Shown here: piece after piece, positions 24,035-31,339 of the stretch
Layout: each line of letters opens with the position of its first letter
How positions within the stretch are numbered: the first letter of the stretch is position 1
Assembly (NCBI GenBank): GCA_964540815.1
Contig: CAZIOH010000019.1
Coordinates: 17,935-81,934 of the forward strand
Origin: CAZIOH01 sp964540815
GTDB lineage: Bacteria > Myxococcota_A > Polyangia > Fen-1088
DNA length: 64,000 nucleotides
Direction: 5' to 3'
Notes under the pieces: model-generated
The model's database searches: none
What the model was told of the DNA's origin: nothing
The model's input: the letters and a program-made list of their open reading frames with translations, nothing else
Position numbers and translations under genes: made by a program

Positions 24035-25225
24035 ATGCCAAAGACGTTGTTCAAGGTTGATTTGACCAAGCCCATGGGGAAGCAGGAGATTGTCGGACAC
24101 AACCGGTGGCATCCGGACATCCCCACCGCGGTCACCGTCAAGCCCGGGGACGTCTTTCGCATCGAGTGCAAGGACTGGACGGACGGGCAGATCAAGAACG
24201 ACGACGATCCCACGGACATCGAGAAGGTCAAGCTGACCGTGGTGCACGTGCTGAGCGGCCCCATCTACGTCGAGGGCGCCGCGCCCGGCGACATCCTGGT
24301 GGTCGACTTGCTCGACGTGGGCGCGCTGCCCAACGACGAGTGGGGCTTCACGGGGATCTTCGACCGCAACAACGGGGGCGGTTTCCTCACCGATCATTAC
24401 CCCAAGGCCCAGAAGGCCATCTGGGATCTGCAAGGCATCTACGCCAGCAGCCGCCACATCCCCGGGGTGAAGTTCGCGGGCATTCCTCACCCGGGCCTGA
24501 TTGGCTGTGCGCCCTCGCAGGAGCTCCTCAACACCTGGAACAAGCGCGAGAAGGCCCTGGTGGACAAGGGGGGGGGACCGGCCTGGAAGCCCAAGATCCC
24601 GCCGCTGGCCGCGCTCCCCGAGCCGGAGAACGCGGTCCTGGGATCGCTCAAGGGTGCCGACTTCGAGCGGGTGGCCAAGGAGGGCGCGCGGACGGTGCCG
24701 CCACGCGAGCACGGCGGCAACTGCGACATCAAGAACCTCTCCAAGGGCTCGCGGATCTACTTCCCGGTGTACGTCCCGGGCGCGAAGCTCTCGATGGGCG
24801 ACATTCACTTCTCGCAGGGCGACGGCGAGATCTCGTTCTGCGGGGCGATCGAGATGTCCGGCTACCTCGATCTCCACGTGAGCTTGATCAAGGGGGGCGT
24901 GGCCAAGTACGGGATGGTCAACCCCATCTTCAAGCCGGGCCCTGTGGAGCCCAGATATTCGGAGTTCCTGGTATTCGAGGGTATCTCGGTGGACGAGTTC
25001 ACGGGCGAGCAGTACTACCTCGACGCCCATGTGTCGTACCGGAGGGCCTGTCTGAACGCGGTGGAGTATTTGAAGAAGTTCGGGTTCACCGGGGAGCAAG
25101 CCTACTTGCTGCTCAGCTGCGCCCCGATCGAGGGTCGGCTGTCGGGGGTGGTGGACATTCCCAACGCGTGCTGCACGCTCGCCCTGCCGACCGCCATCTT
25201 CGACAAGAACATCCTGCCGGTCTGA
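24035..25225 (+). CDS. fmdA: Formamidase (FmdA/AmdA family)
   Basis: The cytoplasmic enzyme hydrolyses formamide to formate and ammonia. The 396-residue sequence is typical throughout: TLFKVDLTKPMGKQEIVGHN, HNRWHPDIPTAVTVKPGD, ALPNDEWGFTGIF, GIPHPGLIGCAPS and EHGGNCDIKNL, close in type to the Methylophilus amide-inducible enzyme. AAGGAGG lies 9 bp before the ATG. Its position directly behind the amide/urea ABC transporter and ahead of fmdB repeats the known fmd arrangement. Acetamide as an alternative substrate cannot be excluded. Confidence 0.95.
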   Translation: MPKTLFKVDLTKPMGKQEIVGHNRWHPDIPTAVTVKPGDVFRIECKDWTDGQIKNDDDPTDIEKVKLTVVHVLSGPIYVEGAAPGDILVVDLLDVGALPNDEWGFTGIFDRNNGGGFLTDHYPKAQKAIWDLQGIYASSRHIPGVKFAGIPHPGLIGCAPSQELLNTWNKREKALVDKGGGPAWKPKIPPLAALPEPENAVLGSLKGADFERVAKEGARTVPPREHGGNCDIKNLSKGSRIYFPVYVPGAKLSMGDIHFSQGDGEISFCGAIEMSGYLDLHVSLIKGGVAKYGMVNPIFKPGPVEPRYSEFLVFEGISVDEFTGEQYYLDAHVSYRRACLNAVEYLKKFGFTGEQAYLLLSCAPIEGRLSGVVDIPNACCTLALPTAIFDKNILPV

Positions 25226-25226
25226 G

Positions 25227-25496
25227 ATGCCCCTTTACGAGTACGAGTGCGCAGGCTGTGGGCCGTTCGAGGCGCAGCGGGCCATGGCCGCGGCGACCGC
25301 GCCGGCGGTCTGCCCCGCTTGCGGGAAGCGCTCACGGCGCATCCTGTCTGCGACGGCGATTGCCGGGCCCCGCCGATCGGGGCGGCGCCGGGGCCGGGTG
25401 GAGCCGCAGCTCGTTGAGCAGCGAACGCAGAAGGACCCGCCGAAGGTGGCCCCGAGCGTCAGCACCCACGGGCGGCCGTGGATGATCGGTCACTGA
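25227..25496 (+). CDS. fmdB: FmdB-type zinc-ribbon protein
   Basis: An 89-residue protein beginning MPLYEYECAGCGPFEAQRAM, with Cys8/Cys11 and Cys29/Cys32 in CAGC and CPAC forming the zinc ribbon of the FmdB family. In Methylophilus fmdB is reported as a putative regulator of formamidase expression. The C-terminal half is basic and disordered. It starts 1 bp after fmdA. The frame remains open after its single TGA, directly into the next gene. Confidence 0.92.
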   Translation: MPLYEYECAGCGPFEAQRAMAAATAPAVCPACGKRSRRILSATAIAGPRRSGRRRGRVEPQLVEQRTQKDPPKVAPSVSTHGRPWMIGH

Positions 25497-25556
25497 GGAT
25501 CAGGTCCACGCAAGATCGTCCCGGCGGGTGCCCATGCGCCCGCCGGGCGATATCCG

Positions 25557-26510
25557 TTGGTATTGCGGGGCTGCCGTCAGGACCTGTCCACAGGAGAAGA
25601 GGATCTGCTGAGGGCCCTCCCTCGCGGCAACTGGATTGGAGGGACGATTCCCTACTTCATGACCCCGGAGGGCGGCAGGACCTCGCGCGAACGGATCTTC
25701 GTCGAGGAGGTGCCCGCCTTTGGGCGAGCCCGCCCCCCCAAGGTCTACGACGCCCGCGGCATCTCCCAGATCGGCGTCGATTCCCCGGAGAATGGCTACA
25801 CCATCGTGATCCTCCCGGCCTTCTCGGAGATTCACAGCCAGTACGCGCTCGAGGCACCGCAGTACAAGGATCTGTTCTTCAAGTCGGTGGCCGGCTGGAT
25901 CGGCGGGATTCACCTCGACGATCTGGGCAAGAAGCAACCCCGGGTGTTCGATGGCTCGACCGGCGAGGTCCTGTCCGATCGGGGCCTGGCGCTGCACATC
26001 GAGCTGCCGACCTCGCACCGGGCCCAGATCGGGATCGTCAACATCTTCGAGCCCGGTGACGGCGACGAGATCTTCTTCCCCGCCGCGGGCTTCTCCGCCA
26101 AGGATTGCATCGTGAACGGCGAGCGGCGGAGCTTCCACGACTACGTGGTGCAGAAGGGCCTCGACACGCGGCTGCCCATGATCGCGGATTTCTGCGGAGC
26201 GCTGATCAACGTCAGCATCCAGGCGCTCGACGCGCCGACCGCCACGGTCAAGTTCTACGCGCCCGTCTTCGAGCGCGTCTCGTACCGGTTCGCGCGCCCG
26301 GTGGCCAGCTATCCTCAGAGCTTCACCGCCGCCATCCCCTCGGAGATCGCCACGCCGGTCTTCACCTGCAACTGCGTGCTCAATTACCTCTACGGCGAGC
26401 TCGAGAACCGTCGGACCGGCAGCCTGCTCGGACCCATGACCTTCGGCGAGATCGCCTTCCAGCTCCTGAACCAGACCCTGGTCTACGTGACCATCGTCCC
26501 CACCACCTGA
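25557..26510 (+). CDS. Conserved protein of unknown function linked to formamidase
   Basis: I cannot name this family. The 317-residue soluble protein begins near DLLRALPRGNWIGGTIPYFM, a striking motif near the N-terminus, followed by RIFVEEVPAF and SPENGYTIVILPAFSEIHSQYA. A middle segment has CNCVLNYLYGEL. No ATG exists between the fmdB stop and the conserved region, so a TTG at 25557 (or a later codon) is assumed; the Shine-Dalgarno is poor. It is in the same frame as fmdB, separated by one TGA. Location implies a role with amide metabolism, not shown by sequence. Confidence 0.72.
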   Translation: MVLRGCRQDLSTGEEDLLRALPRGNWIGGTIPYFMTPEGGRTSRERIFVEEVPAFGRARPPKVYDARGISQIGVDSPENGYTIVILPAFSEIHSQYALEAPQYKDLFFKSVAGWIGGIHLDDLGKKQPRVFDGSTGEVLSDRGLALHIELPTSHRAQIGIVNIFEPGDGDEIFFPAAGFSAKDCIVNGERRSFHDYVVQKGLDTRLPMIADFCGALINVSIQALDAPTATVKFYAPVFERVSYRFARPVASYPQSFTAAIPSEIATPVFTCNCVLNYLYGELENRRTGSLLGPMTFGEIAFQLLNQTLVYVTIVPTT

Positions 26511-26565
26511 GAGAACCCCGTCGGGCCACCAGCGGTCTGGTGGGCCGGACCCCAGCAAGCCCGCG

Positions 26566-26599
26566 CAGCTCATCGGCGCCAAGTCGCGCCGATGAGCTG
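26566..26599. terminator. Bidirectional terminator hairpin
   Basis: A perfect 14-bp stem (arms 26566-26579 and 26586-26599) with the loop CAAGTC lies between two convergent genes. A second hairpin (about 26526-26544, CCACCAG/CTGGTGG) and a third (26604-26618) flank it. No T-tract is present. Confidence 0.7.
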
Positions 26600-26617
26600 G
26601 CTCAGCCGCGCCGCGGC

Positions 26618-27913
26618 TCAGGCGCCGAGCTGTTGATCGACGTTCCCGGTGTACATGTCCCCGACGCTGGCCACCGTGCTCAGCCCCATGGCATGCAGGA
26701 TGGTGGTCAGGACCTGGTTGTTCGCCGCGTTGTTCAGCTCGACCACCCGGCCGGTCTTGAAGAAGCCGCCGCAGCCGCCGGCGATCAGCCATGGCACGTT
26801 CTTGTCGTAGTGCGTGTTGCCCTCTTGCATGTCATTCGCGATGAGGACGCAGCTGTTGTCGAGGGCGGTTCCAGGGCCTTCCGCGGCGCCGTCGAGGATC
26901 CCGAGCAACGTCGCGAACTGGGTGTGCCACCAGGTATCGATGGTGGTCTTGTCGGCGGCCGCGCCGGCGCCCTGGTGCGCGATGGCGTGGTAGTTCTGCG
27001 TCGACACGCTCAACCAGGGGAAGGTGAGGCTGTTGCCACCGCCATCGTCGATGAGCTCGATGGTCACCGCACGGGTTATCCCGCAGGTCACCGAGGTCGC
27101 GGCCAGCTTCATCATCAGGCTGACGAAGGTCGGGAAGTTGCCGACCTGGGTGAAGTCCACCGTCGCGCCGAGGGTTGGAGGGGCGCACCCGACGGTCAAC
27201 ACTTCACCAGTGAGCGCCTTCTCGATCCCGCGGACGGAGTCGAGGTGCGATTGAATCTTGACCTTGTCGTCCGCGCCGACCACCCCTTGAAATGCCGTGA
27301 GCTGCGAGTTCACCAGGTCGAGCACGCTCTTCCGCCGGGCCTGGGTGGTGCTCACCTGGGCCGGAGAGAGGTTCACCCCCGAGAAGAGCTGGGTGAACAC
27401 CTTGGACGGGCTGGTGTTGGGCGTGTTCGCCACGCCGCCCGCCTTCCAGCTCAAGTGCGAGTTGCTGGGACGGCAACCGAGATTGAGCTGGGCGTTCGGG
27501 ACGTTCGGGACGCTCTGCGCGATCAGCGTGTCGATGGACGCGCTGGTACCCTTCTGGGTCCCCGTCAGCATGCACGGATAGCCGAAGTGGCCGCCGTAGT
27601 TGTTGGAGTTGAAGACGTTCTGAATCGCGATGTTGTGGGGGATGAGCAGCTTGCTCCGGAACGGCGCGAGCGGCGTGAGGATGGGGAGCAAGGTCCCGGT
27701 GGTGAGGTCGAGGCCGTTCGCGGCCTGCCACCAGTTCTTCTGATAGATCCCGTTGGTGATGGCGATCGCGATGAACCGCTTCGGCATGCCACCAGCGGCC
27801 GTGGCGGTGCCCGCCGTGGCGGCCGACGCCCACTCGTTGTTGAGGATCGGGAGCATCCCAGCGCCGACCCCCAGCGCTTTGAGAAGGGCGCGGCGCGAGT
27901 ACTTTTCCTTCAT
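26618..27913 (-). CDS. DUF1552 protein, Tat-exported (copy 2)
   Basis: The 431-residue product has a twin-arginine signal SRRALLKALGVGAG and the DUF1552 opening KRFIAIAITNGIYQKNWW. Later family segments include LLIPHNIAIQNVFNSNNYGG and DNSCVLIANDMQEGNTHYDKN. It is shorter than copy 1 (499) and clearly diverged from it. Its ATG overlaps the TGA of the DUF1592 gene (ATGA), so here it is the second gene of the pair, opposite to copy 1. Confidence 0.9.
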   Translation of the reverse strand: MKEKYSRRALLKALGVGAGMLPILNNEWASAATAGTATAAGGMPKRFIAIAITNGIYQKNWWQAANGLDLTTGTLLPILTPLAPFRSKLLIPHNIAIQNVFNSNNYGGHFGYPCMLTGTQKGTSASIDTLIAQSVPNVPNAQLNLGCRPSNSHLSWKAGGVANTPNTSPSKVFTQLFSGVNLSPAQVSTTQARRKSVLDLVNSQLTAFQGVVGADDKVKIQSHLDSVRGIEKALTGEVLTVGCAPPTLGATVDFTQVGNFPTFVSLMMKLAATSVTCGITRAVTIELIDDGGGNSLTFPWLSVSTQNYHAIAHQGAGAAADKTTIDTWWHTQFATLLGILDGAAEGPGTALDNSCVLIANDMQEGNTHYDKNVPWLIAGGCGGFFKTGRVVELNNAANNQVLTTILHAMGLSTVASVGDMYTGNVDQQLGA

Positions 27914-29817
27914 GGCAACACTTCTCCAGGGGAGGGGGTCCGATAACGGAATGTGCGTGAGGTGGTCACACCGACCAACAGATCTCGGATGTTGTAGTTC
28001 GCGCTTGCGAAGGCGGAGTAAGCAGCATCGATGGAGGCGGCGTCGGCGTCGGTGTCGGGACGGGCGACGGCGTACCGGACCCACTGGGTGGCGAAGCACT
28101 TTCGGGCTTCGGCGCTGGTGGACAGGAGGTTGCTGAGTTGCACGGCATCCGTGATGTTCTGGTCCTGGCCGTCGAGGTGGACGGTGGCCGTGGAATCGAC
28201 CGGCGAGCCGTTGTCGAGGGTGCGGTACTGGCCGATGCCGTCATAGTGCTCGAACGAGAAGCCGTACCCGTCCATCAGGTTGTGGCAGCCCTGAGCGCAG
28301 GCGGCCTGGGAGTGCGCCGCGAAGCTCTGCCGTGAGGTCTCGCCAGGGGTGAGCGGGGGTGGGGTCGGGACGACCACGTTCTGTGGGGGCGTCAGGGCGT
28401 GGCAGAGGAGCTGCATGTACACCGCGTGGCCCCGGTAGACGCCGTTCGAGTTGTTGGCGCCGCCGTTGACGGTCAGGAAGGCCGGCATCGTCAGGAACCC
28501 CGAGCGGTTCGCGTCGAGCGTGACCTGCTGCATCTGGGTTCCGCTGACGCCCGAGAGGCCGTAGACCGCCGCGAGATCCTTGTTCACGGAGGAGGTCTTG
28601 CTGGTGAAGAGGTCCGCGAACAACCCGGAGCCGGTCAGGATGTTGCTCGAGAAGAACGCGCGGAACTCGGCATCCATCGCCGTCTGCAGCGCTGGAGTCC
28701 AGTTCTTGTAGGTGGTCATGTCCTTCGAGACGGTGGGGAGCGTCGTGATCTGCAGGAGTTGCGCGAAGAAGTTCTGCACCCCGGCGCTCGCGTGCCCGGC
28801 CGGATCCTGGAGCAGCCGCTTGGCCTGGGTCGCGACCTGATCGGCGGTCGTCAGCTGTCCAGCCGCGGCCGCGGCCAGCAAGGTCTGATCCGGCATGGTC
28901 GAGGTCAGGAAGTACGAAAGCCGATTGGCCAGCGCGTAGGGATCGAGCACGATCACGTTCGGGTTGGTCGCGTCATGCATGGTCGGCGTCGGACCCTGCT
29001 CCCAGTGGTAGAGGAAGCCTGGCGACTGCAGCATCTCCTCGACGATGAGCGCGATGGCGCCATTGAAGGGGAGAGCCAGCGTCGTCCGCCCGGTCTGGTA
29101 AAGGTTCTGAAAACCTTGCGTCTCCGCCGCGGTGAGGGGACGGCGGTAAGCCCGCGCGCCGAACGTCTTGAGGAAGGTCGCCAAGCACGCCGTCTCGCCG
29201 GCGGTATCCCCGGCGGTGGGGGTGCAGGTCAGGATCGAGCCAATCTTCGAGGTGATGTTGGTCGCCAGGGCCTCGGCCAGCCCCTCATACGAGTTGGCCT
29301 CGGTCGACCCGATGACCGAGGGCTCGGGGAAGGGGAACGTGTCGAACTCCGCGATGGGGAGCTCACCCGGCACGTTGATTGCTTGCGTCGAGGTGTCGCC
29401 AAGCAGGTCGCGAACCGTGTTGATGTACTCCTCTTGCGTCAAATGACGCAGGACCATCGAACCCGCCAGGGTGGGGTCGGCGGTGGCCGCCGTTCCTGGG
29501 GTCGTGATGGGGCCGCCCGAGGAGGCGCCGGAACCGTTCGGACCGCCCGTGCCCGAGCTCTGGCTTCCCGTGCCGTTGGGGGTGCCGCTTCCTGCGCTGC
29601 CTGCCATCGGGGTGCCGCTCATGTTGACCGGCGTTCCCGATGACCCGTTGCTGGAATTGGTGCCGCCGCTTGTTGCAGAACCGCCACCCGAGGTGGTACC
29701 GGTTCCGGTTGGGCCTGTGCCACTCGAGCCGACGGGACCGACCGAGCCGGTGCAGGCCGCAGCTGCGAGCGCACAGAGCGCGAAAGGTGAGGACAGAAGG
29801 CTTGGATTTCGTCTCAT
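27910..29817 (-). CDS. DUF1592/DUF1588 lipoprotein (copy 2)
   Basis: A 635-residue exported protein with a signal peptide ending ALAAAAC (Cys22) and a long Gly/Ser/Thr/Asn stalk. Conserved family parts follow: LRHLTQEEYINTVRDLLG, ARAYRRPLTAAETQGFQ and the C-terminal CHNLMDGYGFSFEHYDGIGQYR. The cytochrome-like motif is CAQGCH, three residues between the cysteines, not the two seen in copy 1, so heme attachment may differ or be lost. The ATG at 29815-29817 is preferred over an upstream ATG at 29862 because the signal peptide starts there. Confidence 0.88.
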   Translation of the reverse strand: MRRNPSLLSSPFALCALAAAACTGSVGPVGSSGTGPTGTGTTSGGGSATSGGTNSSNGSSGTPVNMSGTPMAGSAGSGTPNGTGSQSSGTGGPNGSGASSGGPITTPGTAATADPTLAGSMVLRHLTQEEYINTVRDLLGDTSTQAINVPGELPIAEFDTFPFPEPSVIGSTEANSYEGLAEALATNITSKIGSILTCTPTAGDTAGETACLATFLKTFGARAYRRPLTAAETQGFQNLYQTGRTTLALPFNGAIALIVEEMLQSPGFLYHWEQGPTPTMHDATNPNVIVLDPYALANRLSYFLTSTMPDQTLLAAAAAGQLTTADQVATQAKRLLQDPAGHASAGVQNFFAQLLQITTLPTVSKDMTTYKNWTPALQTAMDAEFRAFFSSNILTGSGLFADLFTSKTSSVNKDLAAVYGLSGVSGTQMQQVTLDANRSGFLTMPAFLTVNGGANNSNGVYRGHAVYMQLLCHALTPPQNVVVPTPPPLTPGETSRQSFAAHSQAACAQGCHNLMDGYGFSFEHYDGIGQYRTLDNGSPVDSTATVHLDGQDQNITDAVQLSNLLSTSAEARKCFATQWVRYAVARPDTDADAASIDAAYSAFASANYNIRDLLVGVTTSRTFRYRTPSPGEVLP

Positions 29818-30189
29818 GTTCTTCCGACGGACCAGTTGCTCGTGGGGCTGAAACAAGCTCACGATCCCTCCCGTTCATGCCGCACTCCGCGTGATGTGCG
29901 GGCGAACACCAAGCGGTTCGCACGCGCGGCCACCGGCGACACGAAAACCGGCTGCCCGCGTCGAGATCAGCCGATCCGTGCGCCGGGCCGCGCCCAACGC
30001 TCCATCTTACCACGCTCCCCCGTGCCGCGCCTCACTTCAGGGCGGCGGCGTGACCTTCAACACGCACGGATGCACGGATGCACGGATGGACGTACGGCCA
30101 GAGCTATGGGGGGATGAGACCCGCGAGAGCGGCCCAAGGGTCTCCCGTCCCCGGGGGCGGGATGACGCGGGGGCGCAGACCCTCGGGAC
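29818..30189. other. 372-bp gene-free region
   Basis: The region between the second DUF1592 gene and the Hsp20 genes holds a (GCACGGAT)x3 repeat at 30064-30087. No convincing coding sequence or terminator is seen; the left part must contain the promoter of the DUF1592 gene. Confidence 0.5.
30064..30087. repeat. (GCACGGAT)x3 tandem repeat
   Basis: Three perfect 8-bp units lie in the intergenic region, about 100 bp beyond the end of the second Hsp20 gene. Confidence 0.9.
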
Positions 30190-30615
30190 TCAGTCGGCCC
30201 GGACCGTGATCTGACGGGGCTTGGCCCGCTCTTGCTTGGGCAACTCGAGACGCAGTACACCGTCGGCCAATCGCGCGTCGATCTTCCCCTGGTCGATGGT
30301 CTCGGACAGGGTGAACTGCCGGAAATAGGTGCCGGGCTCGAACTCGCGCAGCACGCTGACCTCCACCGGAGACTCGGCGCGCGCGACCCGGCCACTCAGG
30401 GTGAGGACGCTCTCCCGCAGATCGATGCGCACATCCGTCGCCTTCACGCCAGGCATGTCCGCCAGCACCGTGATGGCATTGGCGCTCTCGAAGATGTCGA
30501 CCTGCGGCCAGTAGACGGGGCCAGTTCGAGTCTGCTCGGGGCCCCCCGGACCCGTCCCGCTGGTGGTGGGCTCGATCTTCGCACCGTCGGTCTTCAAATC
30601 ACGTGACGTTGACAT
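30190..30615 (-). CDS. Small heat shock protein Hsp20 (second of two)
   Basis: A 141-residue alpha-crystallin-type chaperone that holds unfolding proteins. The domain runs from PQVDIFESANAITVLADMPG to ITVRAD, with the LADGVLRLELPK beta9-type motif. The N-terminus is short and polar. It lies 22 bp after a second hsp20, forming a two-gene unit; paired sHsps often co-assemble. GGAGCG precedes the ATG. Confidence 0.94.
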   Translation of the reverse strand: MSTSRDLKTDGAKIEPTTSGTGPGGPEQTRTGPVYWPQVDIFESANAITVLADMPGVKATDVRIDLRESVLTLSGRVARAESPVEVSVLREFEPGTYFRQFTLSETIDQGKIDARLADGVLRLELPKQERAKPRQITVRAD

Positions 30616-30637
30616 CGCTCTTTCGCTCCTTCCGGAT

Positions 30638-31105
30638 TCAGCTCTTGACCACGATCTGACGTGGCTTGGTTTCTTCGGCCTTCGGCACGGTCAACGTCAG
30701 CACGCCGTCGGCGGAGCGGGCGTCGACCCGATCGGCGGCGATCTCGGTGGGCAGGGTGATGACCCGGCTGAAGGCCTCCTCGGCGCGCTCGCGGCGGTGG
30801 TAGCTGACCTTGTTGTCGATCTCCGGCGGGATCTCTCGCTTCCCGGAGATCGTCACGCGGTTGCGCAACGCCGAGATGGAGATGTCGCTGCCCTTGACGC
30901 CTGGAACCACCGCCCGAACGTAGAAGTTGTTGTCGTCCTGGCTGACGTTCACGGGCGGGAACAGGCCGGCGCTCGCCTCGGCTTCCGGGTTGTCCCGCGC
31001 GGAATCCAGCAAGCGGAGCATCCCGCGGCGGAGTTGCTCGAAGTCCTGAAATGGATTGTCGAATGGATTGAAGCTCGGTCGTGCCCAGATCCTTCTCGTC
31101 AACAT
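30638..31105 (-). CDS. Small heat shock protein Hsp20 (first of two)
   Basis: A 155-residue Hsp20. The N-terminus MLTRRIWARPSFNPFDNPFQ has the Phe/Pro-rich pattern of substrate-binding arms. The alpha-crystallin domain begins PPVNVSQDDNNFYVRAVVPG and ends with SADGVLTLTVPKAEETKPRQI. A strong AGGAGGAG ribosome site precedes the ATG and may be held in a hairpin (31103-31123). It is promoter-proximal in the pair. Confidence 0.95.
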   Translation of the reverse strand: MLTRRIWARPSFNPFDNPFQDFEQLRRGMLRLLDSARDNPEAEASAGLFPPVNVSQDDNNFYVRAVVPGVKGSDISISALRNRVTISGKREIPPEIDNKVSYHRRERAEEAFSRVITLPTEIAADRVDARSADGVLTLTVPKAEETKPRQIVVKS

Positions 31106-31123
31106 GCGTCTCCTCCTGCAATG
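31103..31123 (-). promoter_or_regulatory. Candidate RNA thermometer hairpin at the hsp20 start
   Basis: On the minus strand CAUUGC pairs with GCAUG (five pairs, one bulged U). The AUG is in the stem and the AGGAGGAG ribosome site is in the 10-nt loop. A second hairpin, GGCCGCT/AGCGGCC (31134-31153), precedes it. Weak stems around the start are typical of heat-opened leaders, but it could be coincidence. Confidence 0.4.
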
Positions 31124-31169
31124 GCGCGCGGTCGGCCGCTCGAACCAGCGGCCTCACGCTCGCGTGCAG

Positions 31170-31197
31170 GAGATAAGCACCACCGGTCTGGCGTCAA
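31170..31197 (-). promoter_or_regulatory. Sigma70-like promoter of the hsp20 pair
   Basis: TTGACG (-35), 16-bp spacer, TATCTC (-10) on the minus strand, giving a leader of about 58 nt. No CIRCE element was seen. Confidence 0.5.
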
Positions 31198-31339
31198 GGA
31201 AAGCGGAAGGCGGAAGGCGGAAACCGGAAAGCAGGCGGGCGGGTCTTGCGGGGTGGACGAGACGTCCCGCCATGGTCATGGGATGTTCGTGCAATTGCCT
31301 CGGTGAACCGAGGTCGAGAGGTGAGATGATGCACACACC

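Noticed and set aside
22175..25099. A 974-codon open frame antisense to urtC-urtE-fmdA
   Set aside because: Leu/His/Arg/Val/Gln-rich low-complexity translation with no domain; the plus-strand genes are unmistakable.
31106..31339. CIRCE (HrcA) element upstream of hsp20
   Set aside because: No TTAGCACTC/GAGTGCTAA inverted repeat is present.
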